Source: Sisyra terminalis
Taxonomy: Eukaryota > Arthropoda > Insecta > Neuroptera > Sisyridae
DNA length: 64,000 bases
Direction: 5' to 3'
Assembly: GCA_958496175.1 (NCBI GenBank)
Contig: OY292276.1
Coordinates: 50,915,080 to 50,979,079 of the forward strand
Shown here: piece by piece, positions 24,310 through 37,359 of the stretch
Numbering within the stretch: the first letter of the stretch is position 1
Layout of the letters: every line of letters starts with the position of its first letter
Position numbers and translations under genes: made by a program
Notes under the pieces: generated by a model
The model's database searches: none
Told to the model about the DNA's origin: nothing
What the model saw: the letters and a program-made list of their open reading frames with translations, nothing else

Positions 24310-26285
24310 CCATTGAAAACAAAGACTGCAACTCTTTATTTTATAATTGACCTTCCATTAAATGGTTTAAGGGATCAGAAAATGGATATTTAGTTAAATT
24401 CAAATGAACACTAAACGGTAGTTTAGATATTAAATGAATTAATATATTAATATAAAAAGTACATAAATTAAAAAAAACCTTCACATTGGCATTCTTGAAA
24501 CCCTCACGACTCAAATGTATTTATTTATTTTTTACTACAAGGACATTACTTTATATAGGTATCTATTTTATTCAAATGAAATAAATTCGTATTGTACTTT
24601 CTTATCAATATTCTGACTCAAATAAGCTTATGAATCCTAAATACAGAATTATCCAGAGGTCATCTTCGTAGTGAATATGAATAAATATTTATAACTGGTT
24701 AATAAGATAAATATATAGTATTCGTTTGTTAAAAGATTTATTTGGTATCCAATTTTAAGCACAATATAATGGCACATAATTTTGTACTCTAAAACTGTGG
24801 TCCATTTTTCCCCTTTTAAAAAAGGCCTTAAAAAACACTATAATTTAATTAAGAATTATGTCATAAAACTCCAATAACTTTATTGAAAAATTCCAAAAAA
24901 AAAAGTTCTTTTCTCTAAATGTAGTTCGTCGATTTGTCCCTTTTTGTACGGAAACTTATCGAAACTTCAGATATACTTTTTCAAAAGAGCAATTACCAGA
25001 GCTTTGTAATCAATACCTAATAAATCAAAACAATTCCACTACTTTCACAGAAGTTTTGTGAATTTCACAAACTTTTCGGTAAACTTAGTCTCTTGCAAAA
25101 GCATTTGAAAAAGATTAATTTAACGTTCTTGAATCTTTTCAACCATAAAACCTTCTTTTTTTTATTTTCTCGAACAAAAAATATCGAAATTGACTGCAAA
25201 ATTTTTAGTTACTTTTTCTATGAAATTTTCCAATCCTAACTTGTTCAACTATTTCCAAATTAATTTTCATAAATTTGCTACCATTACCGAAGAGTCTGGA
25301 ATAAAAAGATGCGGAATACTTTTAATTATTATTTACATAAACTACTTAGAATTCTATAATTGCGAATAAATAAAATAAATTGTCTATTTGGTACATATGC
25401 GAAAATAAAATGCAAACAATTTTAAAAAAAAAATATTTTCTTTGACTTACAAAATAATTTCATTCTTTATTCATTTACGTAAGAAATAATTTCGTGTTAT
25501 TATTAAGAAAAGAATTAAAATAGCTCATAAATTACACTTTTAATAAGAAAAATATAAAACAATTTGTCATTTACTTAACTTTAATGAAATATAAATGATT
25601 TATTAGTTTATTGTATGGAACATTAATTGTGTTTTTATGTGTTAGAAATAGTAAATTATTTAAAGAATTATTACATAAGGAAGTGATCAAATATGAATAA
25701 TTACAGAAACCTATAAACCTAACAGTTTAGCCACTTAATTGAGTGTAAATTTCAATAGTTACTTATCGTTATTCAATAGAGGTAATTATCTTAGCTACCT
25801 ACTAAAATTACCTGTTTTAAATGACTTGGTTTTATTAAAATCATGAACACATATATTCATAATATATAATATCTTAAATTTAATAAAACTAATAATAATT
25901 TCACACAAATATCACCATAAAATGGTTGTTAAAATTTTCTTGAATTCTATAGTTTACTGGAACTTCCGTAGCTTTATATTATTATGGTACGATATTAAAA
26001 TTTTCATTGAAGGTACTCTACTTGATTCGCTTGTATTTGCTTTAATTATTTATTGATTTCTAAAATTATGTTAATTCTTTTCAATAATTTAAAGTAGAAC
26101 TCTAATAAGTTTTATCACAAGTAATCATGCCTACTATTTGATTATTATATAAGCCATTATCTTCATTAATATTTTCCCAAGCTGAAATGTACATACTAAG
26201 AAAAAATAATTGATTCCCAAAAGCATTGTAATCATACAGGGGCCAGATAAATAAAATTTCATTTCCATTAAATTTTGCACACAAC
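24310..26285. other. AT-rich stretch, nothing recognised
   Basis: No supported gene or element. Short open frames in this stretch lack recognisable features. Confidence 0.5.
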
Positions 26286-26289
26286 CTTA

Positions 26290-26425
26290 TGGAAGCAATT
26301 TCGTTTGCGAAATTTGAACCGTCTAGAAAAATCCAAGTGTTTAGCGACTCTAGGGTAAACGAAAGTCCGTAAATCGAGAAGTCATGAAAATTTACTCTTG
26401 TCGAGTTTTGAACCCAATACGTCTA
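26290..26425 (-). repeat. tRNA-derived SINE-like fragment, copy 2
   Basis: Read on the minus strand it gives GCTAGACGTATTGGGTTCAA, then CTCGAC, TTTTCAT, CTCGATTTACGGA and ACCCTAGAGTCGCTAAAC. It follows the same block order as the plus-strand copy at 2245-2345. The B-box is degraded. Confidence 0.45.
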
Positions 26426-26863
26426 GCTTTTCTGAAGTACAATTGTGGAACTACTGGTACCAAAAATGATTTCGCATATAAAGTTACAAATCTTTAGTGA
26501 AAAGGATGGACCCTTAAGTTCAAAGTCGTGTTATCTGATGGACGATATCGCCAACGTTTTACAACCTCAGTTTTGGAGCATATTACACCTTAAAGATGCG
26601 ACCCGAAGAGGTTGCAAGACATTGGCTTTTGATCCGAAAAAGATAACCTTTTCACCAAAAAGTTGTAACTTAAGTAAGACCAACCGAGAATGCCTGAAAT
26701 CTAAGATTTTGCATAGCTTAAGTACCAATTTGCTATACAAAGATAGATTTTTAAGAATCCTAAAACCTTGATTAATGAAGTTTACTAACCTTAGTTTATT
26801 TATAAGATGCCATGAAATTGATAGATATAGCAAGTAACCCTGTGAAAGCTAAGAACTCATGGT

Positions 26864-27003
26864 AGACTACAAAAGAAGTCCGCCACTGATATGGACAGAT
26901 GACTTAGTAAAACGGATTGGCAAAAATTGGATCCAAACGGGTCTATTGAGAAAAATAGAAGAGGCCTTTTCCAGGAATAGAGCTCAGGAGGTCGGAAGTA
27001 ATG
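26864..27003 (+). pseudogene. RTE-like non-LTR retrotransposon tail fragment
   Basis: The plus strand reads DYKRSPPLIWTDDLVKRIGK, then NWIQTGLLRKIEEAF. The PPxxWTDDLVKxxGKNWIQ..........EEAF pattern matches the end of the ORF of RTE-like non-LTR retrotransposons. The frame ends soon after and no reverse transcriptase is attached. The piece is short, so confidence is moderate. Confidence 0.5.
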
Positions 27004-27162
27004 TACTATGAAAAGCTACCATTTTTTGCAACTGACCCTTGAACTATCTGGAAAGTTTCCAATTTTTGAAAACTTGACATGGTTTTTTTTAGCTAAATAT
27101 TCGAGTTTTCGTTTATACATCCGGAATATATTTATGATTTCCCAATACTATAATCATCAAAT

Positions 27163-27774
27163 AAACCGTTTATTTTTAAAGTGGATTAAGTCCATTTCAA
27201 AAACAGTCCATACGACTACTTTCGATTTACTGATAAACCAGATTATCCTGATATTTGTATTTTTAAATTTTTACAAATTATTGATATGATAGTGATTTTC
27301 GAAGATGTTAGAGGCATTTTAAATATAATGCTTTTTAAATGCCTTTTTTAACAGGGTAACTTCATTCATTGATGGATCAATTGATATGCTCCATAATATT
27401 AGTACAAATATCAATTAATATAAAGAATAAGAGGCATCTTAAATTAAATTACTGCTCCTTTCAAAGAGTGTGAAATTTTATTTGTCCATGTGTATTAGGG
27501 TTTTGTGGTTGAAGCCGCTATTCGGATTCAACCATTAGTTTTGATTTCTGTAAAATTGCTTTATGTTGTTAATTTCATGAGCATATAGAACAAATGTTTT
27601 TTATTGAAAACTAATCATTTGAAGACATTTGACTATTCATTTGACTATTAAGGTTTTTGATACACTAGTAATAACTCCTTTTATTGGCAAATTTTGGAAT
27701 TCATTGCTGAAAAAATAGTTAATACATGAACTATTATTGAAATAAAGTGAGACTACTTTCAAAATAAGGGGTTC
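27163..27774. mobile_element. 612-bp MITE with 11-bp flanking repeat
   Basis: The ends AAACCGTTTATTTTTAAAGT and, on the other strand, GAACCCCTTATTTTGAAAGT are inverted repeats of the family also seen at 39641-39894. An exact 11-bp direct repeat AATCATCAAAT flanks it (27152-27162 and 27775-27785). There is no coding sequence. The superfamily is not clear; the long duplication resembles Mutator-like elements, but the related element at 39.6 kb has an 8-bp duplication. Confidence 0.65.
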
Positions 27775-27789
27775 AATCATCAAATATAT

Positions 27790-29260
27790 TGATTGGTAAA
27801 TAAAAACCAAATATTAGTTAGTAATTTTATTGGAAAATCTTACCCACTTTTGGGCCTCCACCAATTCTACCAAATGCCTCTGATTTGCTTAAGCCGACAC
27901 TAATTCTTTGTACTAAATTTTACCTCTTGGTTCCCCATAAATTGTCTTCTTTTTTCTTCACAATTGAAGCCTAAATTAGTGATATATAAATGGATATTTT
28001 TCTGCTATTGTTATATGTTCTGAAGGTGGAATGATACGCAATATTTTGCATTTTACTATTTGTCGTTCTACATAAATATTCCAATTCCGTTTTTAAATTT
28101 GTTTATACAAATCGCAATGCTTAAGCAAAACACACATGTGTTGAAATATTTTTAAATAAATACATATAACACCATTAAATATCTAATGAAGCCATTTACC
28201 TTCTTCCATTTACCTTTTTACGAATATTAATTGTTAGAAACCACAAAACATTATCTGTGTAATATATTTAGAGTGGTCATAATAATTTTGGCAAGTTATT
28301 GTCAAATTAAAAGCATGGTTTTGATCCAATTCAAATGGAATTATGGACGAAAATTAACAACAAAACTTGTATTTATTTTTCACAATTTACGTCAATTTTA
28401 TTATATTGCCGACAATAAGCCAAGGTAGAACAGTGTTGATTGCATCCAGCCTATGTACATAAAAAGCTATTTCATTATCCCCGACGTTGGTGTTGACATG
28501 TTGACATTGGTAGAAAGATGTGCGAAATTATTTTCCCCTTGCAAGGATAATCGCTTCATATGAACTTGAAAAAATCGAATGAAACTCATCTCACATTTTA
28601 TCGCAGAGAAATAGCAATGAACTCTGATATAGTTTGGAGAAAATCCAAATTTCTATTCCAAGAAAAAAAAATTATCTTTTTCCATCAACTGGTAAATTGA
28701 ATTCATCAAAGATACGCATATGTAAATGATGCGATGTGATATTTATACAAGACACGTCAGAAAGTTTAGTTTCAAACCCTAGAAAAATAAAAATATTTAG
28801 TTTATATTTTCATAAATAAATTTTCGATATCAATCTCTCATAAGCTTATAAGCTCGGTCGATCCATTTTTATCGTAAACTTGTTGAAAACTAACTTTTTA
28901 TATCTTTCATTTTCGTAAATGCTTGAAATATTTTCAGTGTTTATATGTAAATTGCAAAAATAAATCACCAGATCTAGTGATATCACATTAAACATCAAAG
29001 GGTTCACAAATTTGTGGATTGAAGATTTCCTGAAAACCTACAACGTGTTTTCAATAAACAATTATAGCTTTTAAATAATCCACAGTAATATAAAGTTATT
29101 GAAATAAATTCATACAATATTTGTTTACAAGAAAATTTTCCTGTTGGAAAATTTTTCGCAAGTATTGACAAATTATTATTACTAAATGATTGAGAAGTCT
29201 TTAAATGTTAACAAATGTATCTTTGCTGATTGATTTAGCTACACAAGAAGCTATTTATAA
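27790..29260. other. AT-rich stretch, nothing recognised
   Basis: No supported gene or element was recognised. Confidence 0.5.
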
Positions 29261-29268
29261 CTTTTCTA

Positions 29269-30671
29269 TCTATACTAATATATAAAATTATTGCGTCTGT
29301 CTGTACATTTTGATTTTAATTCGATTTTGAACCCAATTTTAGGGTAAATATTTGTTTCAAGAGGCCCTTATTCCAAATTTAACTTTTTTAAAATTTTTGT
29401 CTGTCTGTCTGTCTGTGTGTCCTGATTTAACTAAAGAACGGAACAACCGAATTTTATGAAATTTGGTATTAAGATACAACACAATTTTCCACAGACTATA
29501 GGCTACTTATCGTTCCAAAAAAATAATAAGGGAAGGTATTCCCTAGGGATGAAAACAGAAATTTTTACACTAGACCGGTGAGTTATATATCATTGGAAAG
29601 GTAATTTAAAGTTAGAAAATAAACTGTAAAAATATTTTTAGTTAAACTGATAAAAAGCACAGTAAATTCAATTTAAATTTTTAAAAATTGCCTCTTTGAA
29701 ATATAAACCTTTATATATATAAAACACATAGTTGATGTTCATAGCGTAATGGCTTACGTTTCTAACATTCTGATGCTCCTAATTATAAAGACGTGGGTTC
29801 GATTCTTACAGTAATTTTTTTTTATTTTTATTTTTTTTACAAAATTGTTGTAAATAGACCCTTAGAGGTGCTCAATATTGAAATATTAACAAAAAACAGT
29901 AATAGTAGTAGTAATAATAATAATAAAAGTAATAAAACTTAAAGTAAATACGTTTTTAAGACCGTGCATATATAAAATCCTTTATTTATATATCCCCTCT
30001 GACTGATGAAATTTTAATATTCGATATATTCCCTATAAGAAGTAGACATCTGATTTTTTTTTGAAAATTCCTACCCTAAAAGAGTAAAAAGGGTGACTTA
30101 GTTTGTATGAGAAAATATATAGTTAATCAACAATCGAAATTTTGAATTTAATAAGTGTAATTAATAAATAAATAATTAATTAATAATAAGTTTCTGTTTT
30201 TGTTATATAATTTTAATAACAATGGTTTAAATAACATCAGTTCATTAAATTAGTATGAAAGTTTATGTAGTACTTATTCTAAAAGCAATATATAAAAGCA
30301 ATTTTTAAGTTTTGTTTGTTTTTCAACAATCAAACTTTTTAAAATCTAATTTTTATCAACCAATGATTGTGACCTGGAGCAATTATTTATTCTGCTGAAA
30401 AACATTAAGGGAGCAATTTTTGTCATATATTTCATTATCAATCAAAATATAAAATCTTCCAAACTAACTTTTCTTCGGTATTTAGAAAAATTTGAAAATT
30501 AATTATTGTTATTGAAAATTTAAAAAAATTTGTATATACAACGTCCAAATGTGAGAAATCGAATTGCTTTTTAGTCATGATAATCAAAATAAAGGTCATA
30601 ATTTAAAAAATTTAAAAAGAAAATATAATCTACACCTACGATACGCAGACGAAGTCGCGGGGATCAGCTAG
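29269..30671 (+). mobile_element. Helitron-like non-autonomous element
   Basis: The element begins TCTATACTAATATATAAA directly after an A and ends CAGCTAG directly before a T. This agrees with Helitron rules (5' TC, 3' CTRR, insertion between A and T). A short hairpin (GCaGAC-GAA-GTCGC) sits just before the 3' end. Internal landmarks, a TGTC microsatellite near 29395 and a GAACCGAATTTTATGAAAT-like block, are usual for this kind of insect repeat. There is no Rep/helicase gene. The class assignment comes from the termini. Confidence 0.6.
29731..29812 (+). repeat. tRNA-like sequence inside the Helitron-like element
   Basis: TAGCGTAATGG (29742) fits a pol III A-box and GGTTCGATTC (29796) fits a B-box, spaced as in a tRNA. 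GTGGG and CTTAC flank the B-box loop and can pair as a T-arm with G-U pairs. I could not fold a convincing anticodon arm or acceptor stem, and a T-run follows directly. It is therefore a tRNA-derived piece or SINE head, not a functional tRNA gene. Confidence 0.5.
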
Positions 30672-30679
30672 TAAACATT

Positions 30680-32080
30680 AAAACTGAATATTGAAAACAA
30701 TTCTTTCATAAAACAAAAATTTTAAAAATTGGAACAACTTTAATAAAATTCACTAAATTCCCGCCTCGATAATTACAAATAAACGTTATGCATTGAAAAT
30801 ATATCGGTTAAGCCTAATGCTAAAATTATAGATCATTAATCTTATAATCGCTAAATTCACGGTGTTGGTTTCTTTCCAAGTCATCAATCATAAGTAACAT
30901 AAAAGTTTAATTATTTTGAAAACTACTTTCGGTAAACCGCGACCACAAATTTCAGTTAACATTGAAGCAGTCCCCAATAAAATATTGGGGCATTAAATAG
31001 GTTTTTATTCGATCAAAACTTAACTTCTTTAGTGACTGATTGGTTTATTATTAAACCAAAAATATGATTCTAGTTGCATACAATCATTTCCCTAACCGTT
31101 TGCAACTCTAAAGTAATGGATGTAATTGTGAAAAATCAAAACAGAAATAGAAATTACTATTTATAAACTTATAATTCTCAATAGTGAAAATCAGATGGAA
31201 AGATTAGTCGAGTAAATATGCTGCAATTAAATTATAAACATGGAAGACTAGAACATATTTAGGTTATTCGAAAATATCTCAAAACGATTTTAATAGGAGA
31301 TTAGATTTATTTTTGGTGATTTTATAAATATCTTCATCAATGAAACTTTTTCTATTCAAATTTAATTACCTAAATTTAATGCGTATTATAATGAATTTAT
31401 TAAATTTTAATAAATATTGGTCATTTACCTTGTTTCTTCTATGAAAAATGTAAACCCTTTCATCAAGCTCAAAATTAAAATATATTTGCATGTGTAATTG
31501 GAAAATATAATTGAATTAGTAAACGTGATTTATGAAATCAATAGAAGGATTAATTTATCATCGTTACTTTAATATTGAATGGGTTGGATGTAGTCTGGGT
31601 TATCAATGAGATAATATTGATTAAATTTTTAATTTGCAATTAAACTTAATTAAATTTAAATAAAACCACATTATTTATAAGGTTTTATTTTAAAATATTA
31701 TATTTAGTATTATTTAAAAATAATATTTTTCTATTTTTATGTTTACCGTTGACAGTATTAAACAAAGGCGTTGCATTTTTCACGAATTAGACGCTTTTTT
31801 GCCGATTTCATGTAATACGCAATTTCACAAATTCGGTGTAACATATATATAAAAAAATACGATTCCTAAGAAAATCTGGAAGAAAAAAATTGATTAAACA
31901 ATTATCGAATTAAATCGTGTTTCCTTGTTGCCTTATTTCTGTATTTAATAGAACTATTGAATTCTAGTGTATTCTATCTATTGTATTTAATAGAACTTGA
32001 AGATATTGTTGGATTATTATTATAATTATTATTATTTTTTTTATTTCCAGTATACAGTCTATAGAGATACAAAGCATCTG
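30680..32080. other. AT-rich stretch, nothing recognised
   Basis: No supported gene or element was recognised. Confidence 0.5.
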
Positions 32081-32084
32081 CACA

Positions 32085-32190
32085 TTAGGGTGATTTTTTT
32101 TTGACTTATTTTATTTTTTTTGGTCCCATCGTGAAATTTTGTTGGAAATACCAAAAGAAAAAATCCCTGAAAGTTTGAGCCCTTAATATT
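32085..32190. mobile_element. Terminal fragment of foldback-element family
   Basis: GGTGATTTTTTTTTGAC followed by a 50-bp gap and then CTGAAAGTTTGAGCCCTTAA and TATTAATTTTAAG matches the outer part of the foldback elements at 44.0 and 52.5 kb. Only one arm is present; the inner part and opposite arm are missing. Confidence 0.5.
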
Positions 32191-32640
32191 AATTTTAAGT
32201 CCTCGACCAAGACGTGTGTAAAATTAGATCTAGTTTGTGTATTCTTATTATTATATTGGTCTTTACCCTCACTATAGTAGTATGTTAAAGCATTTATGAT
32301 AAATGATTCCCTGATACCAAGGGGTATATTAACAATATTACGTGAAATGAAATAATTAATAAACCGATTTTGGATAGTAGTCAATGGCCTGAGACTATTT
32401 TCATATGCCCCACCCCATGCAATTATGCCATAGTTGATTATGCTTTCAAATAACCCATCATAAATAGTTTTTAATACTAAGGGACTTAAGCATTTGCTCA
32501 GCTTAAAGAATATGAATGAAAAGTACCTTTTTTTGTCAATTCATATACATAAGAGCTCCATTTCATGTGCCATCATGTGCGTATCGAAAATTAGTCCCAG
32601 ATACTTTCAATTATCTACTCTTATTTTATTATTAATTAAT
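32190..32640 (-). pseudogene. Non-LTR reverse transcriptase C-terminal fragment
   Basis: Minus-strand readings include KYLGLIFDTHMMAHEMEL, then LKTIYDGLFESIINYGIIAW and GGAYENSLRPLTTIQNRFIN. This is the pattern (YLG-hDxxL ... hhLYxxhhxSxhxYGIhxWG ... LxxhQnr) found after the catalytic palm of non-LTR reverse transcriptases. Stop codons lie between the pieces and the catalytic YxDD part is absent. The clade is uncertain, and it is distinct from the jockey-like copy just beyond 32.7 kb. Confidence 0.55.
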
Positions 32641-32699
32641 ACTATTGCTAATAAAATATAATAAAAAATATAATACAATTTATTGCTCTTATAATATAT

Positions 32700-34005
32700 A
32701 TACAAATACTTTTATTTACAATTAGTTTTTAATTTTAAGTATGATGTACCATAAACCATCCAAGCAGCATCTGTAGATCCTAATGTAGGATAAAGATTGG
32801 TTTACGATATAGTAGTTGTTTATTTGAGATGGGGAAAAATAGATGGAAATTCTCAAAAAAACCCGAATATTGTTTCTGCTTTCTGATTGTTATAAGACAA
32901 TATGTCTTATTCTTTTATTCTTCTTCTTTTTATTCTTCTTTTATTCTTATTTCTTTTATATTTGTATTTTCTGTATTTGTTGAGTAGGTCATCGAGGGTG
33001 TAGTCACTGATGCTTCTAATTATTTGGCCAGGGCCACTTTTATAACTTGTGTAGAATTTCCGCGATAAAGCGAGGATATATAAGTTTAGCGGTAGTATCC
33101 TTAATTCCCCATGAAGGTCGTATACCTTGTATTTGGCTGCGTAGTTTCCCAGAATTCTTAGTCATTTATTTTGGACTCTGTATTGTCAGACATTTGGTTT
33201 TGCTTACTGAACTCCAGACTGGACATGAATATGTAAGCACTGGTCTCAGCACTGTTTTATAAATTATTAATTTATTGATGGTAGACAGCCTTGATTGTCT
33301 ATTTAGTAATGGATATAAAATGATAGTTCGGGCCATTAATTTGTTTTTAGATAATTTGATATGTTCAGCAAAGTTGAGTCTGGAATCCAGTGGCATCCCC
33401 AAGTATCTAATGTTTTGCCTATTCTATATTTTTCCCATTTACTAATACCTTTTTATGCTTGTTGGGTCTTCTTCTAGTGAATATAATAGCTTGAGTTTTG
33501 TTATCATTGGCCTTTATTTTCCATTTTTAAAAAAATATCATTATTCATTTTAAGGCGTTGGTTATTCTGTTGGTCACTGTATCAGCTCTCCAGGAGGATG
33601 CAAAAATTGCTGTATCGTCAGTATATAAGAAAAAGAAAGTTTCGGGTGTCCGCGGGATATCATTTATATATAGAATAAATAGAGTAGGTCCCATAATGGA
33701 CTCTTGAGGGACTCCAGCCTTAATTAATCTACTATTAGACATTTCATTTTTTATTTGCCCACAAAATTGGCGCTCTTTGAGATAACTCCATGTTATTATT
33801 ATAATCTAGCTTGGGAAATTCATTTTAATTAATTTGTATATTAGCCCCTTATGCCATAGAGTATCAAAAGCCTTTTCTAGATCAAGTAAAGCCATTCCCG
33901 TGTGTTTATTACTGTTAAAGGTGTCAGTTATGTGGTCACATATTCTGAAAAGTTGTATTGTTGTGGAGCCCTCGACCTGAATCCAAACTGTTCGGGTATT
34001 AGTAT
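32700..34005 (-). mobile_element. jockey-like retrotransposon with reverse transcriptase remnant
   Basis: From 34005 downward the minus strand encodes QFGFRSRGSTTIQLFRICDH, then TGMALLDLEKAFDTLWHKGL. Next come RLIKAGVPQESIMGPTLFIL, YINDIP and a catalytic-box region reading YTDDTAIFA. The downstream part gives DSRLNFAEHIKLSKNKL, then YKTVLRPVLTYSCPVWSSVS and a basic tail. These are the reverse transcriptase fingers, palm and thumb of a jockey-clade ORF2 in order. Frameshifts separate the blocks, and the catalytic box is YTDD, not the usual YADD. The endonuclease domain is missing. A pyrimidine-rich stretch (32900-32960) and 3' UTR follow the coding end. Confidence 0.7.
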
Positions 34006-34009
34006 TCTA

Positions 34010-35680
34010 ATAAAATATATTGTTATTTCTATATTTGGAATATTAATACTACTTTAAATCTATTATATATCAAAAGTGTACGGTTGTACATAATACAGTA
34101 GAAATGAATGCATTGTTTTTCAAGTATCCTCCCTTCTTTCATACATTCTATTTCGTTAAAACTTCTCCAACATAGAATTTTTTTGTAGTTCTAAATGAAG
34201 TGTAATTTATCTTTAAAATAAAAACCTAGTTTATAAAAAAAATGTTTAAGAACATGAGAAATCTATTGTGTCATGTAAATATAAATCCAAAATATGAATA
34301 CTTGCCAATTTATTCATCGTAAACGCAATAAATCACTGATTAAGTCCACATGATATCCCTATGGAATTTATAAAGAGTAGGTGTAAGTACTGGGAACTAT
34401 CGAGTACCATAGGAGACGTATGTAGCTTCTTTTAACAATATACTTAATGGATTTTCCACTGTTTAAGCCATTTCTACCATTTAGGTGGTTTCATTATTAC
34501 CTGGACTACTTTCTAAAGTCTTTTTCCCTTGTTAAGTTAAAATTATTTATCTTTCATTTCATAAATATAAATTATAAAAAATAAATAATCCAAATGAGTT
34601 ATTTCCCATTGATGCATAAAAAAACCTTTGAAGTTGAAAATAATATGCATTTTACATCAAGATTGACGTTTTTTTTTGGAAAATCGATAAGTTATTTTAT
34701 CTATTATAACGTCTGTTTACTGTATAGTCAATATAAGTAAAGAATGCAGCTTGCCATATTCCGATATAAAGCTTCTTTTGTGAAAAACTATTTTTGGATT
34801 TCGAATAAATGAATGATGAATGAAGAGAATCATTTCTGGCGAATGAATCATTTAATAATAAAATGTATTATTTAAATTTACATAAAAATTTCAATGAATT
34901 GAGTGCAAAAGATAAACCTAAAAATAAAGAAAAATTCACATAAAAAAGTAATGAGGAGATGTGAATTAGTTTGGGGAAAGAAAAATTCAGATGTGAGAAA
35001 AAGTTGAGAAAAAATAATTTCGAATGTCGTCAAGGATAACGGAATTGATAAAGGTTGATACCTCGGAGGTAACAAGTCATAGGTTCATGTTTTAATTATT
35101 TCTTTTTATTTTCTTACGACTTTTAACTTTCCCTGCATTTTTATTATTTTATTGGTTTCATTTTAATAATGAAATATTTTTGTACATTGATAAAATATAA
35201 ATTACATTCTATTGATAAAATGCACTTAAAAGGTAAAAAATACATTTTTGAACTGAATTTTGTACCAATTTCACTATCGATATAAAGGCCAATATAAGCC
35301 AAATAATGAGAATCGTATGCTATCAAGTTGTACATCAATTAATTGGCATCAATTAATTCTCATTACTTGGCTAATGAGATGAAATCGTTACTAAGATTCA
35401 GTTCATAAATTTATTTTTACCTTTTATGTTCATTTTATCAATTGAAACAAGGTATCTTCTGGATCCCCATAAGAATCATCAAAAGAAGCGTTCCAGGACT
35501 TTCCAAAAGTAGATTTTTTGTATGAGTCGAAAAAGAGAGAATTTCTTAAAAGAGTACTTTTGTAGTATCGTTTTTAAATAGATCCCATAACTAATAAATT
35601 TATTATAGAAGTCATTTTTCTAAATAATTATAGAAATATCATTTTAAAAGCTTTTTTTGCTATTCAAATATAAACAGTAA
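34010..35680. other. AT-rich stretch, nothing recognised
   Basis: No supported gene or element was recognised. Confidence 0.5.
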
Positions 35681-35684
35681 GGTA

Positions 35685-36435
35685 GAGTGGGGCTTAAAGG
35701 TCCGCGAGAATAAAGGTCCACTATGAGTATCTAAAATATTAGTGGCATATCGCTCTATTTAACTATAATGGTTGAGATGAAGAAGTGTAAGAAGCATTTC
35801 GAGGCCATCCTAACAGTTAAGCTACATCACAGATAGGAGATTTACGATGGTACCTCGATATTTTTACAAAAGGTAAATTTTTAATTATTATTTTTTTCGG
35901 TTTTCAGCAGTATATCGCTTTGACTAGACTAAAATATAGTTTCATAGTATATGAGATTTAGTGGTATTTCAGGATTTATTATTAGTTTTTTGCTAATTCA
36001 AACAGTAAACTAGTTATAATCTAGTAAAGCACTTGAACGTAATTGGGGTAAAAAGGTCCACGTGGACCTTTCCCTTACCCAACCGCGTGAAGGTTGAATT
36101 CAACGCAATCTTTACCAGCAATGGACCCATGAAAACTGTAATTCTAACCAAGGGTTCGTTTACTCCGTTTGTTATAATTGTGATTTAAGAAACGATAATT
36201 TTGATAAGTTACGATAAAGGCATAAAAAAATATTACTTATGTTATAATTAATGTCAATATTATTATAAAGAAAGAAGAGTTTTATGTTATGAATAAAACT
36301 ACTGTAATAAAATTTTCCAAATGAAAATCCAGAAATATTTCTTTGTTTCAAATACTGTTATTAATTCATAACACCTGTTAACTACTTAAGATAAATAGAG
36401 GACCTTTTTGGCCCTTAGCCGTCCCTTTTTGCCCC
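35685..36435. mobile_element. Possible TA-flanked MITE with AAAGGTCC repeats
   Basis: The left end reads TA GAGTGGGGC followed by two AAAGGTCC motifs. The right end, on the other strand, reads TA GGGGCAAAAAGGGACGG and then AAAAAGGTCC. A central GTCCACGTGGAC palindrome (36057) also carries the motif. The ends are only imperfect inverted repeats, so the borders are tentative. The style resembles pogo-like elements with subterminal binding sites. No open frame. Confidence 0.4.
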
Positions 36436-36641
36436 TATTGAGGGGCAGAAAGAGACAGACGACAAGGTCTAGAAAAAATGTAAGCTGACAAACTTCTATA
36501 TGGATGATTCCATTAAAAATTAAATCAAACATGGCCAGATATTTGTTTGTTTGGTTAGCATTATACGTTTCAAATTAATAAGGTTGATTTTCACAATATA
36601 ATACGGAATAGTAAAATTGAACCCTTAAACCCCATCATACC

Positions 36642-37351
36642 CAGTGGCGTAGCTACCTAGAGGCTAGGCGGAGCAGTGCCCCGGGGCCCTCAAGCTCAAA
36701 GGACCCTCGAATCCTTACCAGAAATCTTGATCGAACTGAACTTTTGGAAATTCAGTTGGAAGTTCACCAATTATGTAAGGAAATAATGAGCAAATATGGA
36801 GTGCTAGAATGCGACCTAACGGAAGTATTTACAGCAATGTTATTATTCTTTACAATTTCTGTCACTTCTGCAGCAGCTGAAATGTCATTTAGCAAATAAA
36901 AAATAATAAAAAAATATTTAAAAAATAATATGGGCCAAACTCGACTCCGACATTTATCGCTAATAGCAATTGAAAACAAAACCTCATCAAGCTTGGATTT
37001 AAACGAAGTCATTGTTACTTTTGCGAAAACTAAAGCAGGGAAAAAATTGTAAAAATAATTGTTATTTATTCAGTTGGTAGGCCCGACCTTTATATAATAA
37101 ACCCTTGAATTATCTCTATTTTGTTTTATCAGCCAAACCTACACCAAGTTTTAATTGTAGTTTATGTTGTTATTGTTTAATATTTTTATTACCTGCCCTG
37201 CAGTGCACAAAAAAGAGCTTAAGTAGCTTAGCATTTTTAAAATATTTTTATATTTCATATTTTATTTGATAAAACTTTATCAGTTTACATAGCAGTGGGG
37301 CCCCATTTTTTAATTTGCCCCAGGGCCCTTGGTTACCTAGCTACGCCACTG
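36642..37351 (+). mobile_element. 0.7-kb non-autonomous hAT element, copy A
   Basis: The termini CAGTGGCGTAGCTACCTAG and, at the other end, CTAGCTACGCCACTG are inverted repeats. Flanks ATCATACC and ATCAAACC form an 8-bp target duplication with one mismatch. The retained frame encodes the hAT dimerization region but is broken, for example by a stop after EMSFSK at about 36898. Both ends and length match copies B and C, so this is one deletion-derivative family. Confidence 0.8.
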
Positions 37352-37359
37352 ATCAAACC

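Noticed and set aside
26445..26833. Overlapping 108- and 88-residue frames at 26.4-26.8 kb
   Set aside because: No domain, no splice context and no similarity I recognise; composition fits chance.
34878..35075. 65-residue Phe-rich minus-strand frame
   Set aside because: Low-complexity hydrophobic translation with no start context or neighbours.
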